Source of the DNA: Spirochaetota bacterium
GTDB taxonomy: Bacteria > Spirochaetota > Spirochaetia > Treponematales > Treponemataceae
DNA length: 7,794 nucleotides
Direction of reading: 5' to 3'
Assembly (NCBI GenBank): GCA_029571425.1
Contig: JAKPSR010000022.1
Location: 1 to 7,794 of the forward strand
Part shown: one piece after another, positions 1-6,216 of the stretch
Numbering within the stretch: position 1 is the stretch's first letter
Layout: each line of letters opens with the position of its first letter
Made by a program: the position numbers and the translations under genes
Notes under the pieces: model-generated
Told to the model about the DNA's origin: nothing
Databases searched by the model: none
What the model saw: the letters and a program-made list of their open reading frames with translations, nothing else

Positions 1-74
1 TCAAGGAAAAACCGGCATTTACTGGGAAATATTTCACAGATAAGCGCGGCAATGATTTCCTCTTCTTACTTCAA

Positions 75-103
75 TTGACAGCGCGGTTTTTATCACCCAT
101 AGT
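75..103 (+). promoter_or_regulatory. Promoter for the DUF5312 gene, predicted leaderless
   Basis: A perfect TTGACA (75-80), a 17-nt spacer and CATAGT (98-103, 4 of 6 matches to TATAAT) lie directly before the gene. Six nucleotides separate the -10 from the ATG at 110, so transcription would be expected to begin at or next to the A of the start codon. The only purine run, AAAGG (104-108), is one base from the ATG and too close to act as a Shine-Dalgarno site. The boxes are seen in the sequence; the start site is inferred. Confidence 0.7.
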
Positions 104-109
104 AAAGGT

Positions 110-1639
110 ATGGGCGCCGACAACGAGAATATCTTCCAAAAATTAATGGGCATTATCTTCTCCACGACGGATCCAGAGGTTGAGAAGAAGCGCCAGCTCA
201 GGGCGATCGCCAAAACCCTTTCGAAAAGCAGGTATAAATGGTACCGCCCCGGTTCGGAGGAAGCATTGCCGGGGATGGGGAAGTTTTTCTACGAGCTGTA
301 CAAGGTCGTTGGCACCGCCCAGGTAATCCTGCAAAACGCCAACTCGTCGATGGTTCTCAAAAACGTCCTGATCGAGCTGTCCCTTAGCTCGCGCCAGGTT
401 GAGCTGAAAGAACGGCTTTCCGAGGACGCCATCAAGGAACGGGCGAAGTCCGCCTCCCCGAAGGAACTCGCGACTCAGGTCAAGGACGAAGTTGCCGCCT
501 TTACCTCCGAGTTCGACACCGAGCGCATACGGAAGATCGACGAGCTTTACTCACAGCTCGAGCTGATGGTTAACTTCGTCAACTTCGATTATTACTTCCT
601 GCTGAAGAAATTCGACTCGGGCATCCCGGAGCGGACCTTCTCCTACGTCCCGAAATTCGAGACGATTCGGGGGGAATACGTCCTCGAGGACCTGAAAGAC
701 TTCGGGGTCGTCGCCTACGCGCTCCCGCTCGACGCGGACTGGCCGAAGATTTTCGCCGTCGTGAAGGCGTACCGCGAGGTCGAGCCCGTGGTGATCGGCC
801 AGTGGAACAAGCTCCTTAACGCGATCGCCGAGATCCGCCGCTCGGGCATCCTGGAGGACGTGGTGCGCCACCTCTCGAAGGACCCGTCCTACGAGGTGCG
901 CTTCCAGCCGGTATCCGACCGCATCGTCGACACGTACCTGATGAAGCTGAAGACGCAAACCGAGATGGTCGTTCAGCAGATCCAGCAGGAGAACCGGACC
1001 TCGAAGGCCGGCGAGCTACTGCGGCAGATATTCGGTACCGAGTCGATCGTGCGCCTTAAGAACTACGCGGAGCGCGCGAACGCCCCGTTCGAGAAGAAGA
1101 TGCTCGGCGGCTACCTCTACGTCGAGGAGCTAAACTACCTCAAGGCGTTCCTGATCGACTACTTCAAGCGCGACATTCGCGCCCTGACGGACCTGTTCCT
1201 GGTTCGCGGGAAGTGGACGGTCTCGTCCCTTTCGTCCGGTTTTTCCGGGGCCTTCCACGAGCTCCTCGAGATATCTGACCGGATCACGGCGTTCGACGAG
1301 TCCCTCGCCGACGACACGGACCTCGGCGCGAAGCTCCACGCGATGCTCTCGCGCGCCGAGCGCGACAAGGAAGTCGTGAAGCAGATTCGGACCCAGTTGA
1401 AGGACGTCAACGAGACCGCGCTTCGATTCCTGTCGACCGGCACGCAAAACCTCGTCGTCATCGCGCGTAGCCTCAAGTCGATCCTGGAGGATTACGAGAA
1501 GACCCCGCACACCCTGATCACCAACTGGAAGGAGCTCGAGCTGAACGCCGACCGGCCGATCAAGGAATGGGTCGTCGACGTGTACAAGCGGATATACTCA
1601 TTCGTCATGCTGATGCAGCTCTACCTTAAGCAGGAGTAG
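110..1639 (+). CDS. DUF5312 family protein, spirochaete-type, function unknown
   Basis: A 509-residue protein with no signal peptide and no clear membrane segment, so probably cytoplasmic. It is rich in charged helical sequence. The N-terminal part (about residues 15-75), with a KKRQLRAIAK stretch, a YKWYRPGSEEALP stretch and FFYELYKVVG, resembles what I remember of DUF5312, a family found essentially in spirochaetes and not assigned a function. The assignment is recall of the family, not a search result. The length fits an intact single-domain protein. I kept the ATG at 110 because a well-placed promoter ends six bases before it; the next internal Met is residue 13 and starting there would remove a conserved-looking segment. 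It stands alone, ending 11 bases before a terminator shared with the convergent met operon. No catalytic motif, nucleotide-binding loop or metal site is visible. Confidence 0.9.
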   Translation: MGADNENIFQKLMGIIFSTTDPEVEKKRQLRAIAKTLSKSRYKWYRPGSEEALPGMGKFFYELYKVVGTAQVILQNANSSMVLKNVLIELSLSSRQVELKERLSEDAIKERAKSASPKELATQVKDEVAAFTSEFDTERIRKIDELYSQLELMVNFVNFDYYFLLKKFDSGIPERTFSYVPKFETIRGEYVLEDLKDFGVVAYALPLDADWPKIFAVVKAYREVEPVVIGQWNKLLNAIAEIRRSGILEDVVRHLSKDPSYEVRFQPVSDRIVDTYLMKLKTQTEMVVQQIQQENRTSKAGELLRQIFGTESIVRLKNYAERANAPFEKKMLGGYLYVEELNYLKAFLIDYFKRDIRALTDLFLVRGKWTVSSLSSGFSGAFHELLEISDRITAFDESLADDTDLGAKLHAMLSRAERDKEVVKQIRTQLKDVNETALRFLSTGTQNLVVIARSLKSILEDYEKTPHTLITNWKELELNADRPIKEWVVDVYKRIYSFVMLMQLYLKQE

Positions 1640-1650
1640 CGTGCAAAAAG

Positions 1651-1678
1651 AAAGGCCGCGCCAGATGGCGCGGCCTTT
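1651..1678. terminator. Bidirectional intrinsic terminator between DUF5312 gene and metQ
   Basis: A perfect 12-bp inverted repeat (AAAGGCCGCGCC at 1651-1662 and its complement at 1667-1678) encloses an AGAT loop. Read on the minus strand, the stem is followed by a T-rich run (TTTCTTTTT), ideal for ending the metNIQ transcript. Read on the plus strand it ends in CCTTT, then GCG and TTTT, somewhat weaker but just after the stop codon of the first gene. It lies between two convergent genes and most likely serves both. Confidence 0.93.
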
Positions 1679-1700
1679 GCGTTTTCGGAGCGACGTCGCC

Positions 1701-1738
1701 CAAGCGGGGCGCATGCGCAAGCGGGGCGCATGCCCCGC
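1701..1738. repeat. 17-bp tandem duplication with overlapping hairpin
   Basis: Two adjacent 17-nt copies, 1701-1717 and 1718-1734, differ only at the last base (core CAAGCGGGGCGCATGC). The second copy runs into a 7-bp inverted repeat, GCGGGGC (1721-1727), loop GCAT, GCCCCGC (1732-1738). It sits in the short gap between the terminator and the metQ stop codon. There is no T-run, so it is not itself a classic terminator. It could be a slipped duplication or a copy of a small dispersed palindrome; one window cannot tell. Confidence 0.7.
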
Positions 1739-1743
1739 CAGGA

Positions 1744-2544
1744 TCAGAACACCGGTACGACGTCCCCGTTCGGGTAGGTCTTCAGGATGTAGTCGCGCAC
1801 CTCGTCCGAGGCGATCGCCTTGACGAGGGCCTTGATCCGCGGGTCGTTCTCGTTCCCCGCCTTGACGGTGACGATGTTCACGTAGGGGGAATCGGCGCCC
1901 TCGATCAGGAGGCCGTCGCGCTTCGCCGTAAGCCCGGCGGGCAAGGCGTAGTTGCCGTTGATAACCGCGCCGTCGACGTCCGCGAGGACGCGGGGCAGGG
2001 ACGCCGCCTCGATCTCCTTAAACGAAAGCTTGCGCGCGTTCTCGATGACGCTCTGCGGGGTCGCCTCGAGCCCGCTCGCGGGATCGAGCTTGATGAGCCC
2101 GGCCGACTGCAGGAGGAGGAGGGCGCGGCCCTCGTTCGTCGGGTCGTTCGGGATCGCGATCGCGGCGCCCGAGGGGATGTCGCCGAGCGACTTGTACTTC
2201 TTCGAGTACAGGGCCAGCGGCTCCACGTGCACGCCCGCGACGCTCCTGAGGTGATAGCCGCGCTCCTTGTTAAAGCTCTCCATGTAGGGAACGTGCTGGA
2301 AGAAGTTCGCGTCGATCTGGCCGCCCTCGACTGCCTCGTTCGGGGTCACGTAGTCGGTGAACTCGACGACCTTAAGGGTGATCCCCTCTTTCGCGAGGTC
2401 GTCGACCAGCAGGCCGAGTATCGCGGCGTGGGGCTCCGGCGTCGCGCCGACGGTGAGAACCGCGGCGTCCTTCTTCTTGCAGGCCCCGAGGAGGGCCGCG
2501 GCCGCGGCGAGGGCCGCGGCAACCGTAATCAGTCTCTTGTCCAT
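1744..2544 (-). CDS. metQ: Methionine-binding lipoprotein MetQ
   Basis: A 266-residue substrate-binding protein of the NlpA/MetQ family, which captures D- or L-methionine outside the inner membrane and passes it to the MetI permease. The N-terminus is a lipoprotein signal: MDKR, an Ala/Leu-rich hydrophobic core, then the lipobox L19-G20-A21-C22, with Cys22 the predicted lipidated residue. The mature chain carries family-typical stretches: a VGATPEPHA-like start, GGQIDANFFQHVPYM near residues 74-88, AIPNDPTNEGRAL near 130-142, and INGNYA around 195-200. The ATG at 2544 has a clean AAAAGGAG six bases upstream. It is last in metN-metI-metQ, 92 bases after metI and about 65 bases before the shared terminator. 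The gap before it holds two small hairpins and no convincing promoter. Family confidence is high; specificity for methionine is supported by the riboswitch. Confidence 0.96.
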   Translation of the reverse strand: MDKRLITVAAALAAAAALLGACKKKDAAVLTVGATPEPHAAILGLLVDDLAKEGITLKVVEFTDYVTPNEAVEGGQIDANFFQHVPYMESFNKERGYHLRSVAGVHVEPLALYSKKYKSLGDIPSGAAIAIPNDPTNEGRALLLLQSAGLIKLDPASGLEATPQSVIENARKLSFKEIEAASLPRVLADVDGAVINGNYALPAGLTAKRDGLLIEGADSPYVNIVTVKAGNENDPRIKALVKAIASDEVRDYILKTYPNGDVVPVF

Positions 2545-2590
2545 GTTTTGCTCCTTTTATACGTAGGACTTAATTTCACCATAATGATTT

Positions 2591-2640
2591 TGGCCGAAGA
2601 CGCGCTCTGGCCAGCACGTAACGTCGCGGGATCGCGTTAC
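2591..2640 (-). other. metI-metQ intercistronic hairpins
   Basis: The 92-base gap between metI and metQ, on the minus strand, contains two imperfect inverted repeats. One (2640-2618) spans the metI stop codon: GTAA and CGCG pair with CGCG and TTAC, with a three-base bulge. The second (2613-2591) has TGGCC pairing with GGCCA, extended by AGA/TCT inside a bulge. Neither is followed by a T-tract, so they are not intrinsic terminators. They may affect mRNA stability or relative MetQ level; this is inference only. Confidence 0.4.
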
Positions 2641-3299
2641 CGCCGCGCGAGAAGCCGCGCGCTTAGCCGGTTCCCGGCGAGTTGGATGAGCTCGACGAGG
2701 GCCAGGATGATCAGCACGGCGGCGGCCATGATGTCGCTGCGGAATCGCTGGTAACCATAGCGTATCGCGAGGTCGCCGAGCCCACCGCCGCCGATGGCCC
2801 CGGCCATCGCCGAGTAGCCGATCAGGTTGATGACCGTCAGGGTGGTTCCGGAGACGAGTGCGGGCAGGGCCTCTGGGATCAATACCTTGAGGACGATTTG
2901 CCGGTTCAGCGATCCCATCGCGCGCGCGGCCTGCACGACCCCAGGGTCCACCTCCTTCAGGGCGGACTCGATGATCCGCGCGACGAAGGGCGCGGCGGCA
3001 ATCGAGAGCGGCACGATCGTCGCCGCGGTTCCAATGCTCGTTCCGACGACGACGCGGGAGAGCGGGAAGAGGAGTATCATCAGGATGATGAACGGGAACG
3101 ACCTGAGGACGTTGACGACCCTGCTGAGCGCCTGGCTCAGCACCGGGCGGGGCGATATCCCCGTAGGGGCGGTCACGCAGAGAAGGACGCCGAGCGGGAA
3201 GCCAAGCGCGAGCGAGAGGAGTGTCGAGAGCGAGACCATCGCGAGGGTCTCTGCCGTCGCGGTGCCGACCAGGTCGATGAATGCGCCGATGTTCGTCAT
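2637..3299 (-). CDS. metI: Methionine ABC transporter permease MetI
   Basis: A 220-residue inner-membrane permease that pairs with MetN to move methionine into the cytoplasm. It has about five hydrophobic segments, beginning with ones near residues 15-43 and 68-84, as usual for MetI. The cytoplasmic EAA-type loop that contacts the ATPase is visible: AARAMGS, then a stretch ending LIPEALPAL, followed by a GYSAMAGAIGGGGLGDLA motif typical of MetI. The length is normal for the family. The ATG at 3299 overlaps the metN TGA by four bases (ATGA), and GGAGGAG lies eight bases upstream inside metN, so translation is probably coupled. Intact and confidently identified. Confidence 0.96.
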   Translation of the reverse strand: MTNIGAFIDLVGTATAETLAMVSLSTLLSLALGFPLGVLLCVTAPTGISPRPVLSQALSRVVNVLRSFPFIILMILLFPLSRVVVGTSIGTAATIVPLSIAAAPFVARIIESALKEVDPGVVQAARAMGSLNRQIVLKVLIPEALPALVSGTTLTVINLIGYSAMAGAIGGGGLGDLAIRYGYQRFRSDIMAAAVLIILALVELIQLAGNRLSARLLARR

Positions 3300-4330
3300 G
3301 CTTCGTTCTCCTCCACGATGACCCCCGCGCTTCGCAGGGACTCGAGGGCGCGGCGTACCTCGCCCGCCTCGCCGGTGATGTCGGCGACGAGCGTGCCGAC
3401 GGGAAGGTCGCCGACCGTTTGCACCCCGCCCGCGCGGATGTTGACGTCGACGCCGTACTCGCGCGCGAGGCGCGAGAGAACCGGCTCGCCCGTGAGCGAG
3501 CCTCGGAAGCGGAGCGTGTACGCGCCGCCCTCGTGCGACCAGCGGACAAGTCCCGAAGCTTCTGGCTCGGCAGACCCCGCGGTCAGCGTCCGGTCGCGCT
3601 CCATCGGGTTGAGGTGCGAGAGGAACTCGCGCGTCACCGCGGTCTTAGGGCGCGAGAATACGTCGGCGACGGGCCCGGTCTCGACGACCCGGCCTTCGTC
3701 GAGGACGGCGACCCGGTCGCAGGCGTCGCGCACGACCTCCATTTGGTGCGTGATCATGACGACGGTAAGCCCCATCCCGCGCTGAAGGCGGCGCAGAAGG
3801 TCGAGTATCGAGCGGGTCGTCTGCGGGTCGAGGGCGCTCGTCGCCTCGTCGCAGAAGAGGATCGACGGCTCGACGGCGAGCGCGCGCGCGATGGCGATTC
3901 GCTGCTTCTGCCCGCCGGAAAGTGCGCTGATCGGGGAATCGCCTCGGCCGGAAAGGCCGACGAGCTCGAGGAGCTCGTCCACGCGCGCGCGCGCCTCGCG
4001 GCGGCGGACCCCGGCGATTTCGAGGGGATAGGCGACGTTGCCGCCCGCGGTGCGCGATCCGAAGAGGTTGAAGGACTGGAAGATCATGCCGACGCGACGG
4101 CGCTCGGCCACGAGTTCGCTCGGGCTAAGGTCGTCGACGCGTCGGTCGGCGTACCACACCTCGCCCGAGTCGGGCCGCTCGAGAAGGCTGATAAGTCGCA
4201 CGAGGGTTGACTTGCCCGCGCCGCTCTTCCCGATGATCCCGAAAACCTCGTTTGGGGGTATCTCGAGATCGACCGAGTCGACGGCCGCGAGGGCGCCGTA
4301 GCGTCGCGTAAGCCCCTTCAGTCGTATCAT
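3296..4330 (-). CDS. metN: Methionine ABC transporter ATP-binding protein MetN
   Basis: A 344-residue ATPase that powers methionine import with MetI and MetQ. Visible motifs: Walker A GKSGAGKST (34-42), Q-loop Gln85, ABC signature LSGGQ (137-141), Walker B ILFCDE (157-162, with catalytic Glu162), D-loop around ALD (166-168) and switch His195. A C-terminal region of about residues 270-344 matches the NIL/ACT-like domain that lets MetN be inhibited by cytoplasmic methionine. A longer reading frame opens at 4414, but its first 28 codons would run through the terminator and the riboswitch. The ATG at 4330 starts the conserved MIRLKGLTRRYG sequence and has AAGGAGG four bases upstream, so I chose it. 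First gene of metNIQ, controlled by the SAM-I riboswitch in its leader. Confidence 0.97.
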   Translation of the reverse strand: MIRLKGLTRRYGALAAVDSVDLEIPPNEVFGIIGKSGAGKSTLVRLISLLERPDSGEVWYADRRVDDLSPSELVAERRRVGMIFQSFNLFGSRTAGGNVAYPLEIAGVRRREARARVDELLELVGLSGRGDSPISALSGGQKQRIAIARALAVEPSILFCDEATSALDPQTTRSILDLLRRLQRGMGLTVVMITHQMEVVRDACDRVAVLDEGRVVETGPVADVFSRPKTAVTREFLSHLNPMERDRTLTAGSAEPEASGLVRWSHEGGAYTLRFRGSLTGEPVLSRLAREYGVDVNIRAGGVQTVGDLPVGTLVADITGEAGEVRRALESLRSAGVIVEENEA

Positions 4331-4334
4331 GTCG

Positions 4335-4340
4335 CCTCCT
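4335..4340 (-). promoter_or_regulatory. metN ribosome binding site
   Basis: AGGAGG on the minus strand, four bases before the ATG at 4330. It decides the metN start: upstream in-frame ATGs lie in the riboswitch and terminator and have no such site. Confidence 0.9.
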
Positions 4341-4361
4341 TGCCGCGCGACGCGCCGTGCG

Positions 4362-4387
4362 AAAAAAAAGCCTCCCGGCGGGAGGCT
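4362..4387 (-). terminator. Riboswitch expression platform: intrinsic attenuator before metN
   Basis: On the minus strand, AGCCTCCC (4387-4380 end of the stem), loop GCC, and GGGAGGCT are followed by a run of T to 4362: an 8-bp GC-rich stem plus U-tract. It lies between the SAM-I aptamer and metN, the classic place for a transcription attenuator. A competing antiterminator can be drawn: GAGG and AUGA in the 3' strand of P1 and just after it (within about 4410-4398) pair with UCAU and CCUC at 4391-4382 region, removing the left arm of the terminator. The terminator is seen; the alternate pairing is inference. Confidence 0.92.
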
Positions 4388-4407
4388 CATGAAACGCGTC
4401 ATCACCT

Positions 4408-4488
4408 CTCTCATCTGCTGGAATTGGCACCGTCCGAATCGGTTGCCGGGCTTCGCAGGGCCAGTCCCTCAGCCGCTCTTGATAAGAG
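4408..4488 (-). promoter_or_regulatory. SAM-I (S-box) riboswitch aptamer controlling metNIQ
   Basis: The minus strand carries the S-box consensus nearly in full: CUCUUAUC (5' arm of P1), AAGAG, GGCUGAGGGA, CUGGCCC, GAAGCCCGGCAACC, GGUGCCAAUUCC, then GAUGAGAG (3' arm of P1). The two P1 arms, 4488-4481 and 4415-4408, pair over all eight positions with one G-U. The aptamer starts a few bases after the predicted transcription start and precedes an intrinsic terminator and the methionine transporter operon. When SAM binds, P1 should be stabilised, the terminator should form and metNIQ should be off. The class is established knowledge; recognition here is from sequence and context, and is very secure. 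Confidence 0.96.
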
Positions 4489-4496
4489 ATGGAATA

Positions 4497-4525
4497 ATCA
4501 AAGCAAAAACCGGACTGAGTGTCAA
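4497..4525 (-). promoter_or_regulatory. Promoter of metNIQ
   Basis: On the minus strand, a perfect TTGACA (4525-4520), a 17-nt spacer and TTTGAT (4502-4497, 4 of 6 matches) place the transcription start near 4490, just before the P1 helix of the riboswitch at 4488. It lies back to back with the PHP-gene promoter; the two -35 boxes are 15 bp apart. Confidence 0.8.
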
Positions 4526-4540
4526 GTATCGGGCCTGATA

Positions 4541-4570
4541 TTGAAGCGATCGCGGCGCGCGGGGTATAGT
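4541..4570 (+). promoter_or_regulatory. Promoter for the PHP gene, predicted leaderless
   Basis: TTGAAG (4541-4546), an 18-nt spacer and TATAGT (4565-4570, 5 of 6 matches) end six bases before the GTG at 4577. No Shine-Dalgarno sequence fits between the predicted start site and the GTG, so a leaderless message is likely. Confidence 0.65.
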
Positions 4571-4576
4571 GAACGC

Positions 4577-5422
4577 GTGAGCATCAGTTCCTTTCATACG
4601 CACACCAGGCTGTGCAAGCACGCGTCGGGCGACCCGGTCGATTACGTACGCGTAGCCGCCGCCGAAGGTTGCCGCGCGCTTGGCTTTTCCGATCATTGCC
4701 CCTATCCCGACGGAACTTGGCAAGGGAGCCGCATGGCGCCCGGCGACGTCGGTCTTTACGCCCGCCTCGTCGAGGAGGCGCGGGCCGTCGCGGACTTTCC
4801 CGTGTACGGCGGGTTCGAGTGCGAGTGGTGGCCGGCGTACCGCTCGTGGTACGCCGATTACCTGCGGGGGGAGCTCGGCGCCGAATACCTGGTGTACGGC
4901 TCGCATTGGGTCGACACCGCCGACGGCTTTCAATACATCGCCGAGGTCAGCGATCGGCGCCTTCTCGCGCGCTACGTCGACCTTACGGTCGAGGGCGTCT
5001 CGAGCGGGCTTTACGACTTCTTTGCCCACCCGGACCTTTTCCTCGCCGGGTTTACCGCGCTCGACGCCGAGGTGCGCGCCGCGTGCGTCGCGATCGTCGA
5101 CGCGGCGGTGTCCGCGGGCCTTCCGCTCGAGGTGAACGGGCTTGGGCTTCAGCGTCCGTGGATCGCCGGCGACTCAGGGCCGCGCGCCCCCTACCCGGTA
5201 CGGGAGTTCTGGGAAATCGCCGCAGAGCGCGGCGCCAAAATCATCTACAACTCGGACGCGCACCGAAGCGAGGACGTCCTTCGCTCCGCGACCCGCGCCC
5301 TCGAGTTCGCCCGGTCCTTCGGCCTTGCCGTCGAGGATCCGGCGGACGTTCTCGGCTTCCTCTCGGAAGCGCCTAGCACTTCCCCGGGGGGATGTCCTTC
5401 CCCTCGAGCTCGATCATCCTAA
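4577..5422 (+). CDS. PHP-domain phosphoesterase, histidinol-phosphatase-like
   Basis: A 281-residue cytoplasmic PHP-family metal-dependent phosphoesterase. Predicted metal and catalytic residues are all present in order: H7-T-H9 followed by C13 and H15, S38-D39-H40, E81 within FECEW, H110 in GSHWVD, H151-P-D153, and D227-A-H229 in NSDAH. The HPD and NSDAH ends and the length resemble HisJ/HisK-type histidinol-phosphatase, which removes phosphate from L-histidinol phosphate, but no other his gene is nearby, so the substrate is uncertain. An upstream in-frame ATG at 4340 is not credible: that extension crosses metN and the riboswitch as antisense. GTG at 4577 begins exactly where the conserved H-x-H strand starts and follows a promoter by six bases. 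Its last 16 codons or so overlap the convergent DUF1622 gene by 50 bp and read as a Ser/Pro/Arg-rich tail. Confidence 0.88.
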   Translation: MSISSFHTHTRLCKHASGDPVDYVRVAAAEGCRALGFSDHCPYPDGTWQGSRMAPGDVGLYARLVEEARAVADFPVYGGFECEWWPAYRSWYADYLRGELGAEYLVYGSHWVDTADGFQYIAEVSDRRLLARYVDLTVEGVSSGLYDFFAHPDLFLAGFTALDAEVRAACVAIVDAAVSAGLPLEVNGLGLQRPWIAGDSGPRAPYPVREFWEIAAERGAKIIYNSDAHRSEDVLRSATRALEFARSFGLAVEDPADVLGFLSEAPSTSPGGCPSPRARSS

Positions 5423-5750
5423 TCTCGCGGTCGAGGAAATAGGAGAGGACGGTCCTGAGAATGACGATCCCGCCGAGAACCATCAGCTCCTGAAGCCCGG
5501 GTTCCGCGATCGTCTTGAGGATGTCCGACGCGATCAATAGCTCGAGCCCAAGCAAGAGATAGGTTCCCAGGTCCGCGCGGAGCACGCGCACTTGGTGGAT
5601 CGTGTACGCGCACTTGACGCGCCGCGCCTCGTTCCGGAGGAACGAGAAGATGGCGATCACGGTCCCGTAGATGACGACGCTCACGCTGATCACGCTGATC
5701 ACGCCGGACACGAGCGCGAGGATTTCCATTATTCTGTCGAATCCGTGCAT
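5373..5750 (-). CDS. DUF1622 family small integral membrane protein
   Basis: A 125-residue protein with three predicted membrane helices: residues 10-38, about 61-81 and about 89-106. The stretch SDILKTIAEPGLQEL followed by LRTVLSYFLDREI is what I recall of DUF1622, a widespread bacterial inner-membrane family without a known role. The ORF extends upstream to 5951, but the first part is antisense to the thioesterase gene and low in complexity. ATG at 5750 has AGGAGG five bases upstream and starts directly before the first helix, so it is the likely start. It follows the thioesterase gene after a 25-bp gap and is probably its second cistron. The 3' end overlaps the convergent PHP gene by 50 bp. 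No terminator is evident. Family assignment is from memory. Confidence 0.87.
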   Translation of the reverse strand: MHGFDRIMEILALVSGVISVISVSVVIYGTVIAIFSFLRNEARRVKCAYTIHQVRVLRADLGTYLLLGLELLIASDILKTIAEPGLQELMVLGGIVILRTVLSYFLDREIRMIELEGKDIPPGKC

Positions 5751-5755
5751 GCTCT

Positions 5756-5761
5756 CCTCCT
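5756..5761 (-). promoter_or_regulatory. DUF1622 gene ribosome binding site
   Basis: AGGAGG on the minus strand within AAGGAGGAG, five bases before the ATG at 5750. It sits in the 25-bp gap after the thioesterase stop and selects the short DUF1622 reading over the longer frame. Confidence 0.85.
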
Positions 5762-5775
5762 TCGGCGCCGGGCGC

Positions 5776-6180
5776 CTATGCCGATTCCGGCACGAGGCCG
5801 GGCACGTGGAATTCCTCGGGTATGCGCGTCGGCTTGCCGTTTCGGTCGACGCAGCCCCATGAGACATCCGCCTCCGCGCAGAGCTCTCCCCGCTGGTTGG
5901 ATATCCTCTGGCGGAAGGTTCCCGAGAGCTTTCCGAGCTTGATGGGCTCAACCTCGATCGAGAGCTCGTCGAAGAGCCGCGCCGATAGCCGGTAATGGAT
6001 GTCGATATGGGTGATGTAGAGGTAGTACCCGGCCTCGTAGAGGTCGTTGTACCGGAACCCGATGGCCCGGAGGAATTCCATCCGCGCGAACTCGAGGTAC
6101 TCGAGGTAGATGGCGTTGTTCACGTGGTTGTAGGAGTCGAGCTCGTAGCTTCGAACCGTAAGCTTTGCCGTGTGCTTCAT
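5776..6180 (-). CDS. Acyl-CoA thioesterase, 4HBT hotdog family (YbgC/FadM-like)
   Basis: A 134-residue single hotdog-fold protein, the usual length for the YbgC/4-hydroxybenzoyl-CoA thioesterase group, which hydrolyses acyl-CoA thioesters in the cytoplasm. The N-terminal signature is clear: Asp15 (predicted catalytic), then SYNHVNNAIYLEYLE with His19-Val-Asn-Asn22, leading into the long central helix. The later strand ITHIDIHYR is also typical. Acyl chain preference cannot be read from the sequence. An in-frame extension to 6318 exists but crosses the divergent Nudix gene. ATG at 6180 starts the conserved domain and follows a promoter by seven bases with no Shine-Dalgarno site. It shares a short divergent promoter region with the Nudix gene and is followed after 25 bp by the DUF1622 gene. 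Confidence 0.92.
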   Translation of the reverse strand: MKHTAKLTVRSYELDSYNHVNNAIYLEYLEFARMEFLRAIGFRYNDLYEAGYYLYITHIDIHYRLSARLFDELSIEVEPIKLGKLSGTFRQRISNQRGELCAEADVSWGCVDRNGKPTRIPEEFHVPGLVPESA

Positions 6181-6187
6181 GCGTAAA

Positions 6188-6216
6188 AGGATACACGCGC
6201 GGGATCGTTTTGACAA
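6188..6216 (-). promoter_or_regulatory. Promoter of the thioesterase unit, predicted leaderless
   Basis: On the minus strand, TTGTCA (6216-6211, 5 of 6), a 17-nt spacer and TATCCT (6193-6188, 4 of 6) end seven bases before the ATG at 6180. The -35 box overlaps that of the divergent Nudix promoter on the other strand. Confidence 0.6.

Noticed and set aside
1..74. Possible end of an upstream gene at the left edge
   Set aside because: Short AT-richer stretch with no convincing coding frame; treated as intergenic upstream of the promoter.
2557..3549. 330-residue minus-strand ORF
   Set aside because: Out-of-frame shadow of metI and metN; Arg/Ala/Ser-rich translation, with the real genes fully explained in other frames.
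2682..4210. Long plus-strand ORFs opposite metI and metN
   Set aside because: Antisense shadows produced by high GC; low-complexity, charged translations with no domain.
4331..4414. N-terminal extension of MetN to an ATG at 4414
   Set aside because: It would translate the terminator hairpin and part of the riboswitch; homology and AGGAGG both start at 4330.
4340..4576. N-terminal extension of the PHP protein to an ATG at 4340
   Set aside because: It runs antisense through the metN leader and upstream of the PHP promoter; the conserved HTH metal motif begins right after GTG 4577.
4612..5376. 254-residue plus-strand ORF inside the PHP gene
   Set aside because: Arg-rich +1 frame shadow of the PHP gene, typical of GC-rich coding DNA.
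5751..5951. N-terminal extension of DUF1622 to 5951
   Set aside because: Overlaps the thioesterase gene out of frame and is low in complexity; AGGAGG supports the start at 5750.
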